Both the position numbers and the translations under genes were made by a program. The notes below the pieces were generated by a model that did not search any database, was not told where the DNA came from, and saw only the letters and a list, made by a program, of their open reading frames with translations. A DNA stretch of 64,000 nt from Rhodovarius lipocyclicus (GTDB lineage Bacteria > Pseudomonadota > Alphaproteobacteria > Acetobacterales > Acetobacteraceae), in NCBI RefSeq assembly GCF_009900765.1, contig NZ_JAAABL010000008.1, positions 1 to 64,000 on the forward strand, given 5' to 3'. The stretch's first letter is position 1, and each line of letters starts with the position of its first letter. Positions 57,983-64,000 of this stretch are shown here, one piece after another.

Positions 57983-59440
57983 ATGCCCCAGGCCCCATGG
58001 TCTGCGAGCGCCGTCGAGGCGCGCGCGGTCGCTTCCCTGCTGCCCTATGTCGGCAACGCGCGCACGCATTCCGCCGATCAGGTGGCACAGATCGCGGCCA
58101 GTATCCTGGAGTTCGGTTTCGTGGCGCCCGTGCTGGTCGATGAGCGCGGCGAGGTCATCGCCGGCCATGGCCGGCTGCAAGCCGCCAAATCCCTCGGCCT
58201 GGAGACCGTCCCCACCATCACCCGCGCCGGACTGACCGATGCGCAGAAGGCCGCGTACCGCCTGGCGGACAATCGCATCGCGCTGAACGCCGGCTGGGAC
58301 GAGGCGCTGCTCGCCGCCGAGGTGGCGAATCTGCAGGAGATGGGCGGTGTCGATCTGGCGCTGACTGGCTTCGACGCAGGTGAGCTTGATCGCCTGCTGG
58401 CCGGCATGGAGCCGGTGGCAACGGACCCTGGCAACGCGGCACTTGCCAGCCCGGCCGTTGCCAGCGCCGAGGCCCCTGGCAACGAGGCGCCGGCGGACGA
58501 TCCCGCGGACGCTGATCCGGAGCCGCCGCGCCAGGCGGTCACCCGTCCCGGCGACCTCTGGCTGCTGGGCGATCACCGCCTCCTCTGCGGCGACAGCACC
58601 GACGCCACCTCCGTGGCGCGCGTGATGGGTGATGACCGCGCCGCGCTGCTGTTCACCAGCCCGCCCTATGGGAACCAGCGGGACTACACCACCGGCGGCG
58701 GCACCGATTGGGATGCTCTCATGCAGGGCGTGTTCCAGCATCTCGACGCCGCCATACGCCCGGACGGCCAGGTGCTGGTAAACCTGGGGCTGATCCATCG
58801 CGACAGCGAATGGGTCCCCTATTGGGCCGCCTGGCTCGACTGGATGCGCGCCCGCGGCTGGCGCCGCTTCGGCCTCTACACCTGGGACCAGGGGCCCGGC
58901 CTGCCCGGCGACTGGAACGGCCGCCTCGCACCGGCCTTCGAGTTCGTCTTCCACTTCAACCGCCAGGCGCGCCAGGCGAACAAGATCGTGCCCTGCAAAT
59001 GGGCCGGCACGCCGAACAAGGGCAGCGGCCTGCGCGCAGCCGACGGGACCATCTCGGAATACCAGCATGCGGGCCTGCCGGTTCAGGACTTCCGGATCCC
59101 CGACAATGTGCTGCGCCTGACCCGCCATAAGGGCCGTGGCATCGAGACCGAGCACCCCGCGGTGTTCCCGGTGGTGCTGCCAGAATTCCTGATGCGCACC
59201 TACACCGACGAGGGCGAGGTCGTGTTCGAACCGTTCGGCGGCTCCGGCACGACCATTCTCGCCGGCCAGCGCACCGGCCGCCGCGTGTGCGCCATCGAGC
59301 TGGCGTCCGCCTATATCGACTTGGCGATCGCCCGCTGGCGGATGCTGCATCCCGACCTGCCGGTGACGCTGGCAGATGATGGCCGCGATTACGAGGCTGT
59401 CGCCGCGGCCCGCATGGAGGTCACTGCCGATGCGGCCTGA
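57983..59440 (+). CDS. ParB-like nuclease domain fused to DNA methyltransferase (copy 1)
   Basis: A 485-residue protein. Residues 1-110 form a ParB/Srx fold ('VASLLPYVGNARTHSADQVAQIAASILEFGFVAPVLVDERGEVIAGHGRLQAAKSLGL'). Residues 188-470 form an amino-methyltransferase of the beta type: catalytic SPPYG (226-230), and the AdoMet-binding 'FEPFGGSGTTILAGQRTGRR' near the C terminus. The order catalytic motif first suggests a beta-class N4-cytosine or N6-adenine enzyme. Start at MPQAPWSAS chosen with AGCAGG upstream. Such fusions are common on phages and probably protect phage DNA. Overlaps the next gene by 11 bases. Confidence 0.85.
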   Translation: MPQAPWSASAVEARAVASLLPYVGNARTHSADQVAQIAASILEFGFVAPVLVDERGEVIAGHGRLQAAKSLGLETVPTITRAGLTDAQKAAYRLADNRIALNAGWDEALLAAEVANLQEMGGVDLALTGFDAGELDRLLAGMEPVATDPGNAALASPAVASAEAPGNEAPADDPADADPEPPRQAVTRPGDLWLLGDHRLLCGDSTDATSVARVMGDDRAALLFTSPPYGNQRDYTTGGGTDWDALMQGVFQHLDAAIRPDGQVLVNLGLIHRDSEWVPYWAAWLDWMRARGWRRFGLYTWDQGPGLPGDWNGRLAPAFEFVFHFNRQARQANKIVPCKWAGTPNKGSGLRAADGTISEYQHAGLPVQDFRIPDNVLRLTRHKGRGIETEHPAVFPVVLPEFLMRTYTDEGEVVFEPFGGSGTTILAGQRTGRRVCAIELASAYIDLAIARWRMLHPDLPVTLADDGRDYEAVAAARMEVTADAA

Positions 59441-60695
59441 CCTTCAGGTGGAGATGATGCCGGTGGCATCGCTCGCGGCCTATGCCGCCAATGCGCGCAT
59501 GCACCCCACCGAGCAGGTGGCGCAGCTGGCGGCGTCCATCGCCGAGTTTGGCTTCAACGTGCCGGTGCTCGTAGATGATGCCGGCGTGCTGATCGCGGGC
59601 CATGGTCGCGTGCTGGCCGCTAAGGCCCTCGGACTCGACGCGGTTCCCGCCATCCGGCTCGGCCATCTCTCCGAGGCGCAGGCGCGGGCCTTTCGGCTGG
59701 CCGACAACCAGCTGGCGCTGAATTCAACCTGGGACGAGAGCCTGCTCGCTGCCGAGTTGCGGGAGCTTCGCGCCGACGAATTTGACCTCGGCCTGATCGG
59801 CTTCGACCAGGCAGCGCTGGATCGTCTGCTGGCCGATGCCGCGGGCGACGTCCCGGCTGCCGCCGGTGATCCCGACGCGCCGGCGCCCGAGCCACCGGTC
59901 GTGCCGGTCACGCGGGCTGGCGACCTCTGGCAGCTTGGGCCCCACCGGCTGCTCTGCGGCGATGCCACCAGCGCGGTCGACGTCGCGCGCCTGCTGGATG
60001 GCGCTACGCCGCATCTGATGATCACCGACCCACCCTACGGCGTGAACTACGATCCGGAATGGCGAAACGAAGCCGGCGTCTCCGCGACGATGCGCACCGG
60101 CAAGGTGGCGAATGACGATCGCGCCGACTGGCGGCAGGCCTGGGCGCTGTTCCCCGGCGACGTCGCCTATGTCTGGCACGCAGGCGTGCACAGCCGCACG
60201 GTGATCGACAGCCTTGAGGCGACGGGCTTCGTCATCCGCAGCCAGATCGTCTGGGCGAAGTCGCGCTTCGTGCTGGGGCGCGGCGACTATCACTGGCAGC
60301 ACGAGCCCTGCCTCTATGCCGTCCGCAAGGGCGCGACCGGCCACTGGCAGGGTGCACGGGACCAAGCCACGCTCTGGGCCATCTCCAATGGCGGCGACGA
60401 GGATGCCGCCACCGTGCATGGCACGCAGAAGCCGGTGGAATGCATGCGCCGCCCGATCATCAACAACAGCGCCGCCGGCGAGGCGATCTATGATCCGTTC
60501 CTCGGCAGCGGCACCACGCTGATTGCCGCGGAGACGACGGGGCGGGTCTGCCACGCGGTGGATATCGACACGCGCTATGTCGATGTGGCGATCCAGCGCT
60601 GGCAAAATCTCACCGGCAAGGCTGCGGTGCTGGCGGGTGAGGACCGGGTGTTCCGGGACGTGGCCGCGGCGCGTGGTGTCGCGCTCGCGGCATGA
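59430..60695 (+). CDS. ParB-like nuclease domain fused to DNA methyltransferase (copy 2)
   Basis: A 421-residue relative of the preceding protein. ParB-like part at 8-95 ('ANARMHPTEQVAQLAASIAEFGFNVPVLVDDAGVLIAGHGRVLAAKALGL'), methyltransferase with DPPYG (200-204) and 'YDPFLGSGTTLIAAETTGR'. The catalytic motif differs from copy 1 (DPPY versus SPPY), as does the centre, so the two probably modify different sequences or bases (DPPY is typical of N6-adenine, SPPY of N4-cytosine enzymes). The ParB domains are alike enough that an ancient tandem duplication is likely. Confidence 0.86.
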   Translation: MRPDLQVEMMPVASLAAYAANARMHPTEQVAQLAASIAEFGFNVPVLVDDAGVLIAGHGRVLAAKALGLDAVPAIRLGHLSEAQARAFRLADNQLALNSTWDESLLAAELRELRADEFDLGLIGFDQAALDRLLADAAGDVPAAAGDPDAPAPEPPVVPVTRAGDLWQLGPHRLLCGDATSAVDVARLLDGATPHLMITDPPYGVNYDPEWRNEAGVSATMRTGKVANDDRADWRQAWALFPGDVAYVWHAGVHSRTVIDSLEATGFVIRSQIVWAKSRFVLGRGDYHWQHEPCLYAVRKGATGHWQGARDQATLWAISNGGDEDAATVHGTQKPVECMRRPIINNSAAGEAIYDPFLGSGTTLIAAETTGRVCHAVDIDTRYVDVAIQRWQNLTGKAAVLAGEDRVFRDVAAARGVALAA

Positions 60696-60699
60696 TGCG

Positions 60700-60981
60700 T
60701 CAGCGGGGTGCCGTCGCAACCTTCCGGGCGGCATCGAATGCGGCGACAGCGGCGGGCCAATCCAGCCTGGCGTCGTCGCCAAGCGTCTGCACCGACCCGA
60801 GGGTTACGCGGCGGCGCGACCAGTAGTTGCCATCCAGCGTGGCGAGCCAGCCGGCCAGCCCCTGCGCGGCGAGCGCCGCCGCGGCTGATTCGACCTCCGC
60901 CTCGCTCGGCGGTGCGGCGCGCCCCATGGTCACGTGCCGACCGTCCTGCGCGAGGATGATCCAGCGGCGCTCGGCGGGCAT
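60700..60981 (-). CDS. Small phage hypothetical protein
   Basis: A 93-residue protein on the opposite strand, ending 4 bases from the methyltransferase stop. 'RRWIILAQDGRHVTMGRAAPPSEAEVESAAAALAAQGLAGWLATLDGNYWS' is a pattern I associate with short phage accessory proteins; no function known. The start overlaps the stop of the preceding small gene (ATGA), so the two form one translational unit. Confidence 0.6.
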   Translation of the reverse strand: MPAERRWIILAQDGRHVTMGRAAPPSEAEVESAAAALAAQGLAGWLATLDGNYWSRRRVTLGSVQTLGDDARLDWPAAVAAFDAARKVATAPR

Positions 60982-61181
60982 CAGCCCGCCTCCTTCTCGC
61001 TCTGCCAGGTGGCGTATTCCACCGTGGCGTAGATCGCCCGTCCGTCGCTGGCGGTGCAGACCTGGATGGTCGCGCGGCCCACGCTGTCGGTGCTGCGCGG
61101 CGCGGTGGCGAGCAGCTGCTGCCAGGCGGCGCGATCCTGGGGGCCTTCGGCGGTCTCGTGCGGGAGGGTGGTGGTGGTCAT
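60981..61181 (-). CDS. Small phage hypothetical protein
   Basis: A 66-residue protein starting at MTTTTLPHE, chosen because a GGAG site lies 6 bases upstream; a second ATG two codons earlier overlaps that site. The sequence 'QDRAAWQQLLATAPRSTDSVGRATIQVCTASDGRAIYATVEYATWQSE' is compact and alpha/beta. It stands behind the repeated 41-base leader and is coupled to the next gene. Function unknown. Confidence 0.6.
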   Translation of the reverse strand: MTTTTLPHETAEGPQDRAAWQQLLATAPRSTDSVGRATIQVCTASDGRAIYATVEYATWQSEKEAG

Positions 61182-61202
61182 CGTCATCTCCGTCTCGGCG
61201 GG

Positions 61203-61243
61203 GCGGGATGCCCTGCGCGTGACGGACGATTCGCGCTGTGTCG
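61203..61243 (-). repeat. Repeated leader element, copy 1
   Basis: 41 bases that match 62541-62581 with about five differences. It lies upstream of the small minus-strand gene pair. On the minus strand a TTGGCT box precedes a 17-base spacer and GAATCG, an arrangement also kept in copy 2 (GAATGG). Confidence 0.6.
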
Positions 61244-61262
61244 GAACGCAGCCAACTCAATA

Positions 61263-61295
61263 GAGCGCCGGGAATCTGGATGATCCCCGGCGCTC
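61263..61295 (-). terminator. Hairpin after the DUF3489 gene
   Basis: Perfect 10-bp stem GAGCGCCGGG / CCCGGCGCTC (61263-61272 with 61286-61295), loop of 13. It lies beyond the stop of the minus-strand DUF3489 gene and before the next minus-strand leader; no U-tract. Probably a terminator insulating the two units. Confidence 0.45.
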
Positions 61296-61327
61296 CTGAT
61301 CATGTTCAGTGGCGTGGCTGAGATGCT

Positions 61328-62185
61328 TCATTCCGCCAGGGCGTAGATGGTGAAGGAGCCCTTTGCGCCCGTCTTGTTCGGCCCGACCATCCGCTCGCGC
61401 GACTTCACCTCGACCGCGTGGCCCTTCTTCTTCAGCCCGGCAAAGAAGCCGCGGACCGTGTGCTGCGCCCAGCCGGTGGCCTCGGCGATCTGCGCCACCG
61501 TCGCCCCTTCAGGGCGGCGGAGCATGGCCAGCACCTGCTCTTGCTTGGTGCCCTCGCGCGGCTTGCGCGGCGCGCCGGGCTCGCGCGCGATGCGGGTGGG
61601 CTTGCCGGCGAGCAGGGTGCGGAGCGCTTCCATCGGCGCGTCGAGTGCACCGATCATGTCGCCCTCGCGGTTGGCCTCGTCATCCCAGGTGGCGAGGATG
61701 GCCGCGGCGGCTTCGCGCAGGCTGGCGCGCGGCGTGGCGGCGCGCGCAGCGAGAGCTTGGTCGAGCAGGGCGATCTCCTCCGTCAGGGGCGCGGCCTGGG
61801 CGGCTTCGGGCGCCGGGGCGTCCTGTGTGGCGGGCTCCGCGGCCGGCGCCACCGTGCGCGCCGTGTCGGGCACGCTGCCCTCGATGCCCGAGCAGTCGGG
61901 CTCGCCGGCCCCCGCGTCGCCCTCGTTGGGGTCGATGCCGATGGCGCGCAGCCCCTCGTCGGTGATGCGCGCGACGATCCAGGTGCCGTCCTCATCCTGG
62001 CGCCAGCCCAGGCCGACATGCTCCCGCGGGGCGTTGATCTCGGTGAGCAGGTTGTTCTTGATCAGGCTGCGGAAGACCGCGTTGCGGGCTGCGGCGGGCA
62101 GGGTCTTCGGTGCGCGGGCGAGGCCCATCTCGTGCTGCGCGGCGGCGCTGAGAATCACGCGCTGGGTGTCGGAAAGCTGGGTCAT
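61328..62185 (-). CDS. DUF3489-domain protein
   Basis: A 285-residue protein. The C-terminal ~75 residues, 'PREGTKQEQVLAMLRRPEGATVAQIAEATGWAQHTVRGFFAGLKKKGHAVEVKSRERM', are the DUF3489 winged-helix domain. The N-terminal part begins 'LSDTQRVILSAAAQHEMGLARAPKTLPAAARNAVFRSLIKNNLLTEI', another wHTH-like part also found in these proteins. The middle is acidic and Ala-rich. Members are common on alphaproteobacterial prophages and plasmids as putative regulators. It is flanked by hairpins on both sides. Confidence 0.75.
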   Translation of the reverse strand: MTQLSDTQRVILSAAAQHEMGLARAPKTLPAAARNAVFRSLIKNNLLTEINAPREHVGLGWRQDEDGTWIVARITDEGLRAIGIDPNEGDAGAGEPDCSGIEGSVPDTARTVAPAAEPATQDAPAPEAAQAAPLTEEIALLDQALAARAATPRASLREAAAAILATWDDEANREGDMIGALDAPMEALRTLLAGKPTRIAREPGAPRKPREGTKQEQVLAMLRRPEGATVAQIAEATGWAQHTVRGFFAGLKKKGHAVEVKSRERMVGPNKTGAKGSFTIYALAE

Positions 62186-62280
62186 CGTGGTGGTCTCCGG
62201 TTCCGGGTGCCGACCGTCGGCCCCTACTGCCGGGAGCCCCGCCGGCGTGGCCGGTCGGGGCGGTGCGGGAGTGACCCGCG

Positions 62281-62517
62281 TCAGGCCTGGTATTCGCCGC
62301 GGCGGAAATGCTGATCCGCGATGTCCTTCAGCTTCGCGGTGGCATCAGAAAGCCAGGCCGCCTCGCCCCAAAGCACCTCCTCGGGGTCCGCGCCGAAATG
62401 GTCCGCGCTGGCCTGGGTGAGTTCGGCGAGGAGGGCGTCGAATTCGGCTTTCTTCGCGAGGAAGGCGGCCAGGCTGCGTTCCTGGTTGCGGGCGGCGCGG
62501 GCTTCGCGGTCGGTCAT
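62281..62517 (-). CDS. Small phage hypothetical protein
   Basis: A 78-residue helical protein (MTDREARAARNQERSLAAFLAKKAEFDALLAELTQASADHF...) with charged surfaces, start chosen at an AGACC-flanked ATG behind the repeated 41-base leader. No motif. The leader is shared with the small gene pair at 60700-61181. A GC hairpin (62236-62261) lies between it and the DUF3489 gene. Confidence 0.55.
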   Translation of the reverse strand: MTDREARAARNQERSLAAFLAKKAEFDALLAELTQASADHFGADPEEVLWGEAAWLSDATAKLKDIADQHFRRGEYQA

Positions 62518-62540
62518 GCTGGTCTCCGTCGTGGTGCAGG

Positions 62541-62581
62541 GCGGGGTGCTCTGCGTGTGACGGACCATTCGCGCTGTGCCG
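62541..62581 (-). repeat. Repeated leader element, copy 2
   Basis: Partner of the 41-base element at 61203-61243. It lies 24 bases upstream of the small gene start at 62517 and includes the TTGGCT-N17-GAATGG arrangement on the minus strand (TTGGCT at about 62588-62593). Confidence 0.6.
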
Positions 62582-62693
62582 CGCACGAGCCAAGCAAGAT
62601 GGAGCAGCGCGGAATTGCTAAGTTTCGGCGGTCTGGATCACATCATGATCATGCCGGTCGCCGGCCTGGAGCGCCTCCCGGCGCACATCATTC

Positions 62694-62710
62694 TTGCCAA
62701 TTTTTGCCAA
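62694..62710. promoter_or_regulatory. Operator-like repeat upstream of parDE-2
   Basis: TTGCCAA-TTT-TTGCCAA, a direct repeat, 20 bases before the antitoxin start. It shares its half-site with the palindrome ahead of parDE-1 (28501-28517), where one arm is inverted. Confidence 0.55.
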
Positions 62711-62730
62711 GCCAGGGTATCGTCTGGGAT

Positions 62731-62970
62731 ATGGGCACCATGAACGTCTCCCTACCGGATGGGCTGAAATCCTTCGTGGATGAGCAGGTCGCCGCGCGTG
62801 GCTACAGCACCAGCAGCGAGTATGTCCGCGAGCTGATCCGCAAGGACCAGGAGCGCGAGCGCCTGCGCGGCCTGCTGCTGGACGGCGCGGCATCTGCTCC
62901 GACGGCGCCAGCGGATGACGGCTATTTCGACACGCTCCGCCGCCGCGTCCGCCAACAAACGCAGGCGTGA
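62731..62970 (+). CDS. parD: ParD-family antitoxin (copy 2)
   Basis: A 79-residue ribbon-helix-helix antitoxin ('MNVSLPDGLKSFVDEQVAARGYSTSSEYVRELIRKDQERERLRGLLLDGAAS'), differing from copy 1 by few conservative changes in the first 50 residues. It overlaps the toxin gene by GTGA as copy 1 does. It is located in the phage element between accessory genes and the terminase. The two antitoxins may cross-neutralise or cross-regulate. Confidence 0.9.
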   Translation: MGTMNVSLPDGLKSFVDEQVAARGYSTSSEYVRELIRKDQERERLRGLLLDGAASAPTAPADDGYFDTLRRRVRQQTQA

Positions 62971-63296
62971 CCGCCAAGCCAGTCATTCCGCGGGAAGCGG
63001 CGCAGCGGGATATCGACCAGGCCATCGCCCACTACGTGGCGGAAGCCGGCGCGCCGGTTGCACTGGCCTTCATTGATGCGCTGGAGCGGGCCTTCAGGCG
63101 GATCGCGCAGCATCCGGCCGTGGGCTCGCCACGCTACGCCTTCGAGTTGCGGCTGGAAGGGCTCCGCGCCTGGCCGCTGCGGCGCTATCCCTACTTGGTG
63201 TTCTACGTCGAGCGGGAGGACAACCTCGACGTCTGGCGGGTGCTGCATGCGCAGCGCGACATCCCGGCCTGGATGCAGGAACCCGAGGCGCCATAG
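62967..63296 (+). CDS. parE: ParE-family toxin (copy 2)
   Basis: A 109-residue ParE/RelE toxin with GTG start. 'KPVIPREAAQRDIDQAIAHYVAEAG' and 'RYPYLVFYVEREDNLDVWRVLHAQRDIPAWMQEPEAP' match copy 1 closely, but the middle ('RAFRRIAQHPAVGSPRYAFELRLEGL') is more diverged. It probably targets gyrase. Phage-borne toxin-antitoxin pairs can stabilise the prophage or exclude other phages. Confidence 0.88.
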   Translation: MTAKPVIPREAAQRDIDQAIAHYVAEAGAPVALAFIDALERAFRRIAQHPAVGSPRYAFELRLEGLRAWPLRRYPYLVFYVEREDNLDVWRVLHAQRDIPAWMQEPEAP

Positions 63297-63343
63297 CCCT
63301 TCCACTGCGCGGATGCCGCTTCGCTGAATTGATGGAGCCGCAC

Positions 63344-63940
63344 ATGCCGGCGAACGTCTCCGCGCCGGCGGAGCGCGTGGCCTCGCAGCGCGAGGTAGCG
63401 CGCCGGCTCGGCATCTCGCACACCGCGCTGCAGAAGGCCGCGCAGGCTGGCCGCATCGCGCAGGAGCCGGGCGGCGGATGGGACGTCGAGAAGGTCCGCG
63501 CCAGCCTCGCGGCCAGCAGCGATCCGGCGCGCAAGACGGCGGCCATGGTGGCGCCGGCACCGGCACAGCCTTTGCCTCCGCCGGCACCGCCGCGGCCAGC
63601 CTTCGTCACCCCGCCCATACCGGAGCCGCTGCCCACGCCATCTGCGGGAGGCAGCAGCTTTCACAATGCGCGCACCGCCAACGAGATGCTCAAGGCGCAG
63701 GAGCGCAAGCTCCGGCTCGATGAGCGTCGCGGCCAGCTGGTCGAGAAGGCCCGCGCGCTCATGCTTGTGCACCGGCTCGCCAAGGAGGAGCGCGATGCCA
63801 TCCTCGCCTGGCCAGCCCGTATCGCCGCGGAACTCGCGGCCGAACTCGGCGTCGACGCCCATCGGCTGCAGACGCTGATGGATGCACGGCTGCGGCAGCA
63901 CCTGGCCGAGCGGAACGACGTCCGCGTGGCGGTCGCATGA
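63344..63940 (+). CDS. Putative terminase small subunit (Nu1-like)
   Basis: A 198-residue protein, start at MPANVSAPAERVASQ chosen with a GGAG site six bases upstream (TTG at 63329 and ATG at 63332 are in frame but lack one). N-terminal winged helix 'VASQREVARRLGISHTALQKAAQAGRIAQEPGGGWD' resembles the Nu1 DNA-recognition domain; a Pro/Ala linker follows; the C-terminal half is a long helical region ('ANEMLKAQERKLRLDERRGQLVEKARALMLVHRLAKEERDAILAWPARIAAELAAEL') typical for oligomerisation of such subunits. The next gene should then be the large terminase subunit, just started at the window edge. Confidence 0.7.
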   Translation: MPANVSAPAERVASQREVARRLGISHTALQKAAQAGRIAQEPGGGWDVEKVRASLAASSDPARKTAAMVAPAPAQPLPPPAPPRPAFVTPPIPEPLPTPSAGGSSFHNARTANEMLKAQERKLRLDERRGQLVEKARALMLVHRLAKEERDAILAWPARIAAELAAELGVDAHRLQTLMDARLRQHLAERNDVRVAVA

Positions 63941-64000
63941 TGACCGGCGAGCAGATCATCGGCGAACTCGGCAATTTCGACGGTGCCGCCGAGATCCTGC
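63937..64000 (+). CDS. Start of next phage gene (partial)
   Basis: An open frame begins at ATG 63937 in ATGA overlap with the previous gene (MMTGEQIIGELGNFDGAAEIL, continuing past the window). Only 21 residues are visible, with no motif. By position it could be the terminase large subunit or a related packaging protein; this is inference. Confidence 0.5.
   Translation, partial: MMTGEQIIGELGNFDGAAEIL

Overview
The window is GC-rich throughout and reads like the chromosome of an alphaproteobacterium in the Acetobacteraceae (Roseomonas-like). This is a judgement from codon use, gene families and hairpin style; no taxonomic marker gene is present. It has three parts: a short phage-type tail-fibre cassette (about 0.67-4.7 kb), a catabolic and transport region typical of a heterotroph living on amines and organic acids (4.9-30.9 kb), and a mobile or defence region (31-64 kb) that begins just after a tRNA-Arg gene.

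The left edge holds the N-terminal part of a TonB-like protein. Next comes a minus-strand cassette of four phage-type structural genes, including an 855-residue beta-helix tailspike, with two terminator-like hairpins and a possible promoter in front of it. The housekeeping and catabolic block then contains: a complete potFGHI-type polyamine ABC operon; a tricarballylate-utilisation locus (tcuA, tcuB, an MHS-family symporter and a GntR regulator with a direct-repeat operator); an M20 peptidase coupled to an unusual WD40-cytochrome c protein; an isochorismatase-family hydrolase with its divergent LysR regulator; an alanine racemase/D-amino acid dehydrogenase pair with a divergent Lrp regulator; and a cluster with an HpaB-type monooxygenase, two Rid proteins, a second polyamine-type ABC operon and a carbamoylase-type M20 amidohydrolase. 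A ParDE toxin-antitoxin pair sits inside this last cluster.

After tRNA-Arg(CCT) lies a six-gene minus-strand operon encoding a type I restriction-modification system (hsdM, hsdS, hsdR). Three extra genes are placed between hsdS and hsdR: a HEPN-like helical protein, a protein joining an HEXXH metallopeptidase-like domain to a HicA-like domain, and a DUF262/DUF1524 (GmrSD-like) protein. This composite operon is the strongest candidate here for an undescribed defence system.

From 41.2 kb to the right edge is a prophage or phage-derived element, of which only the lysogeny, early and DNA-metabolism genes are in view. A minus-strand lysogeny operon (ImmA-like peptidase, XRE repressor, serine recombinase and partners) diverges from a plus-strand operon: sigma-like protein, Sak4-like ATPase, DUF669-like protein, PD-(D/E)XK nuclease, RecD-like helicase, TOPRIM primase-helicase, RuvC-like resolvase, two tandem ParB-methyltransferase fusions, and a putative terminase small subunit. 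The 3' end of the primase gene carries an array of a 9-bp repeat that may be the replication origin. A second ParDE pair, closely related to the first and with a similar operator, lies just before the terminase.
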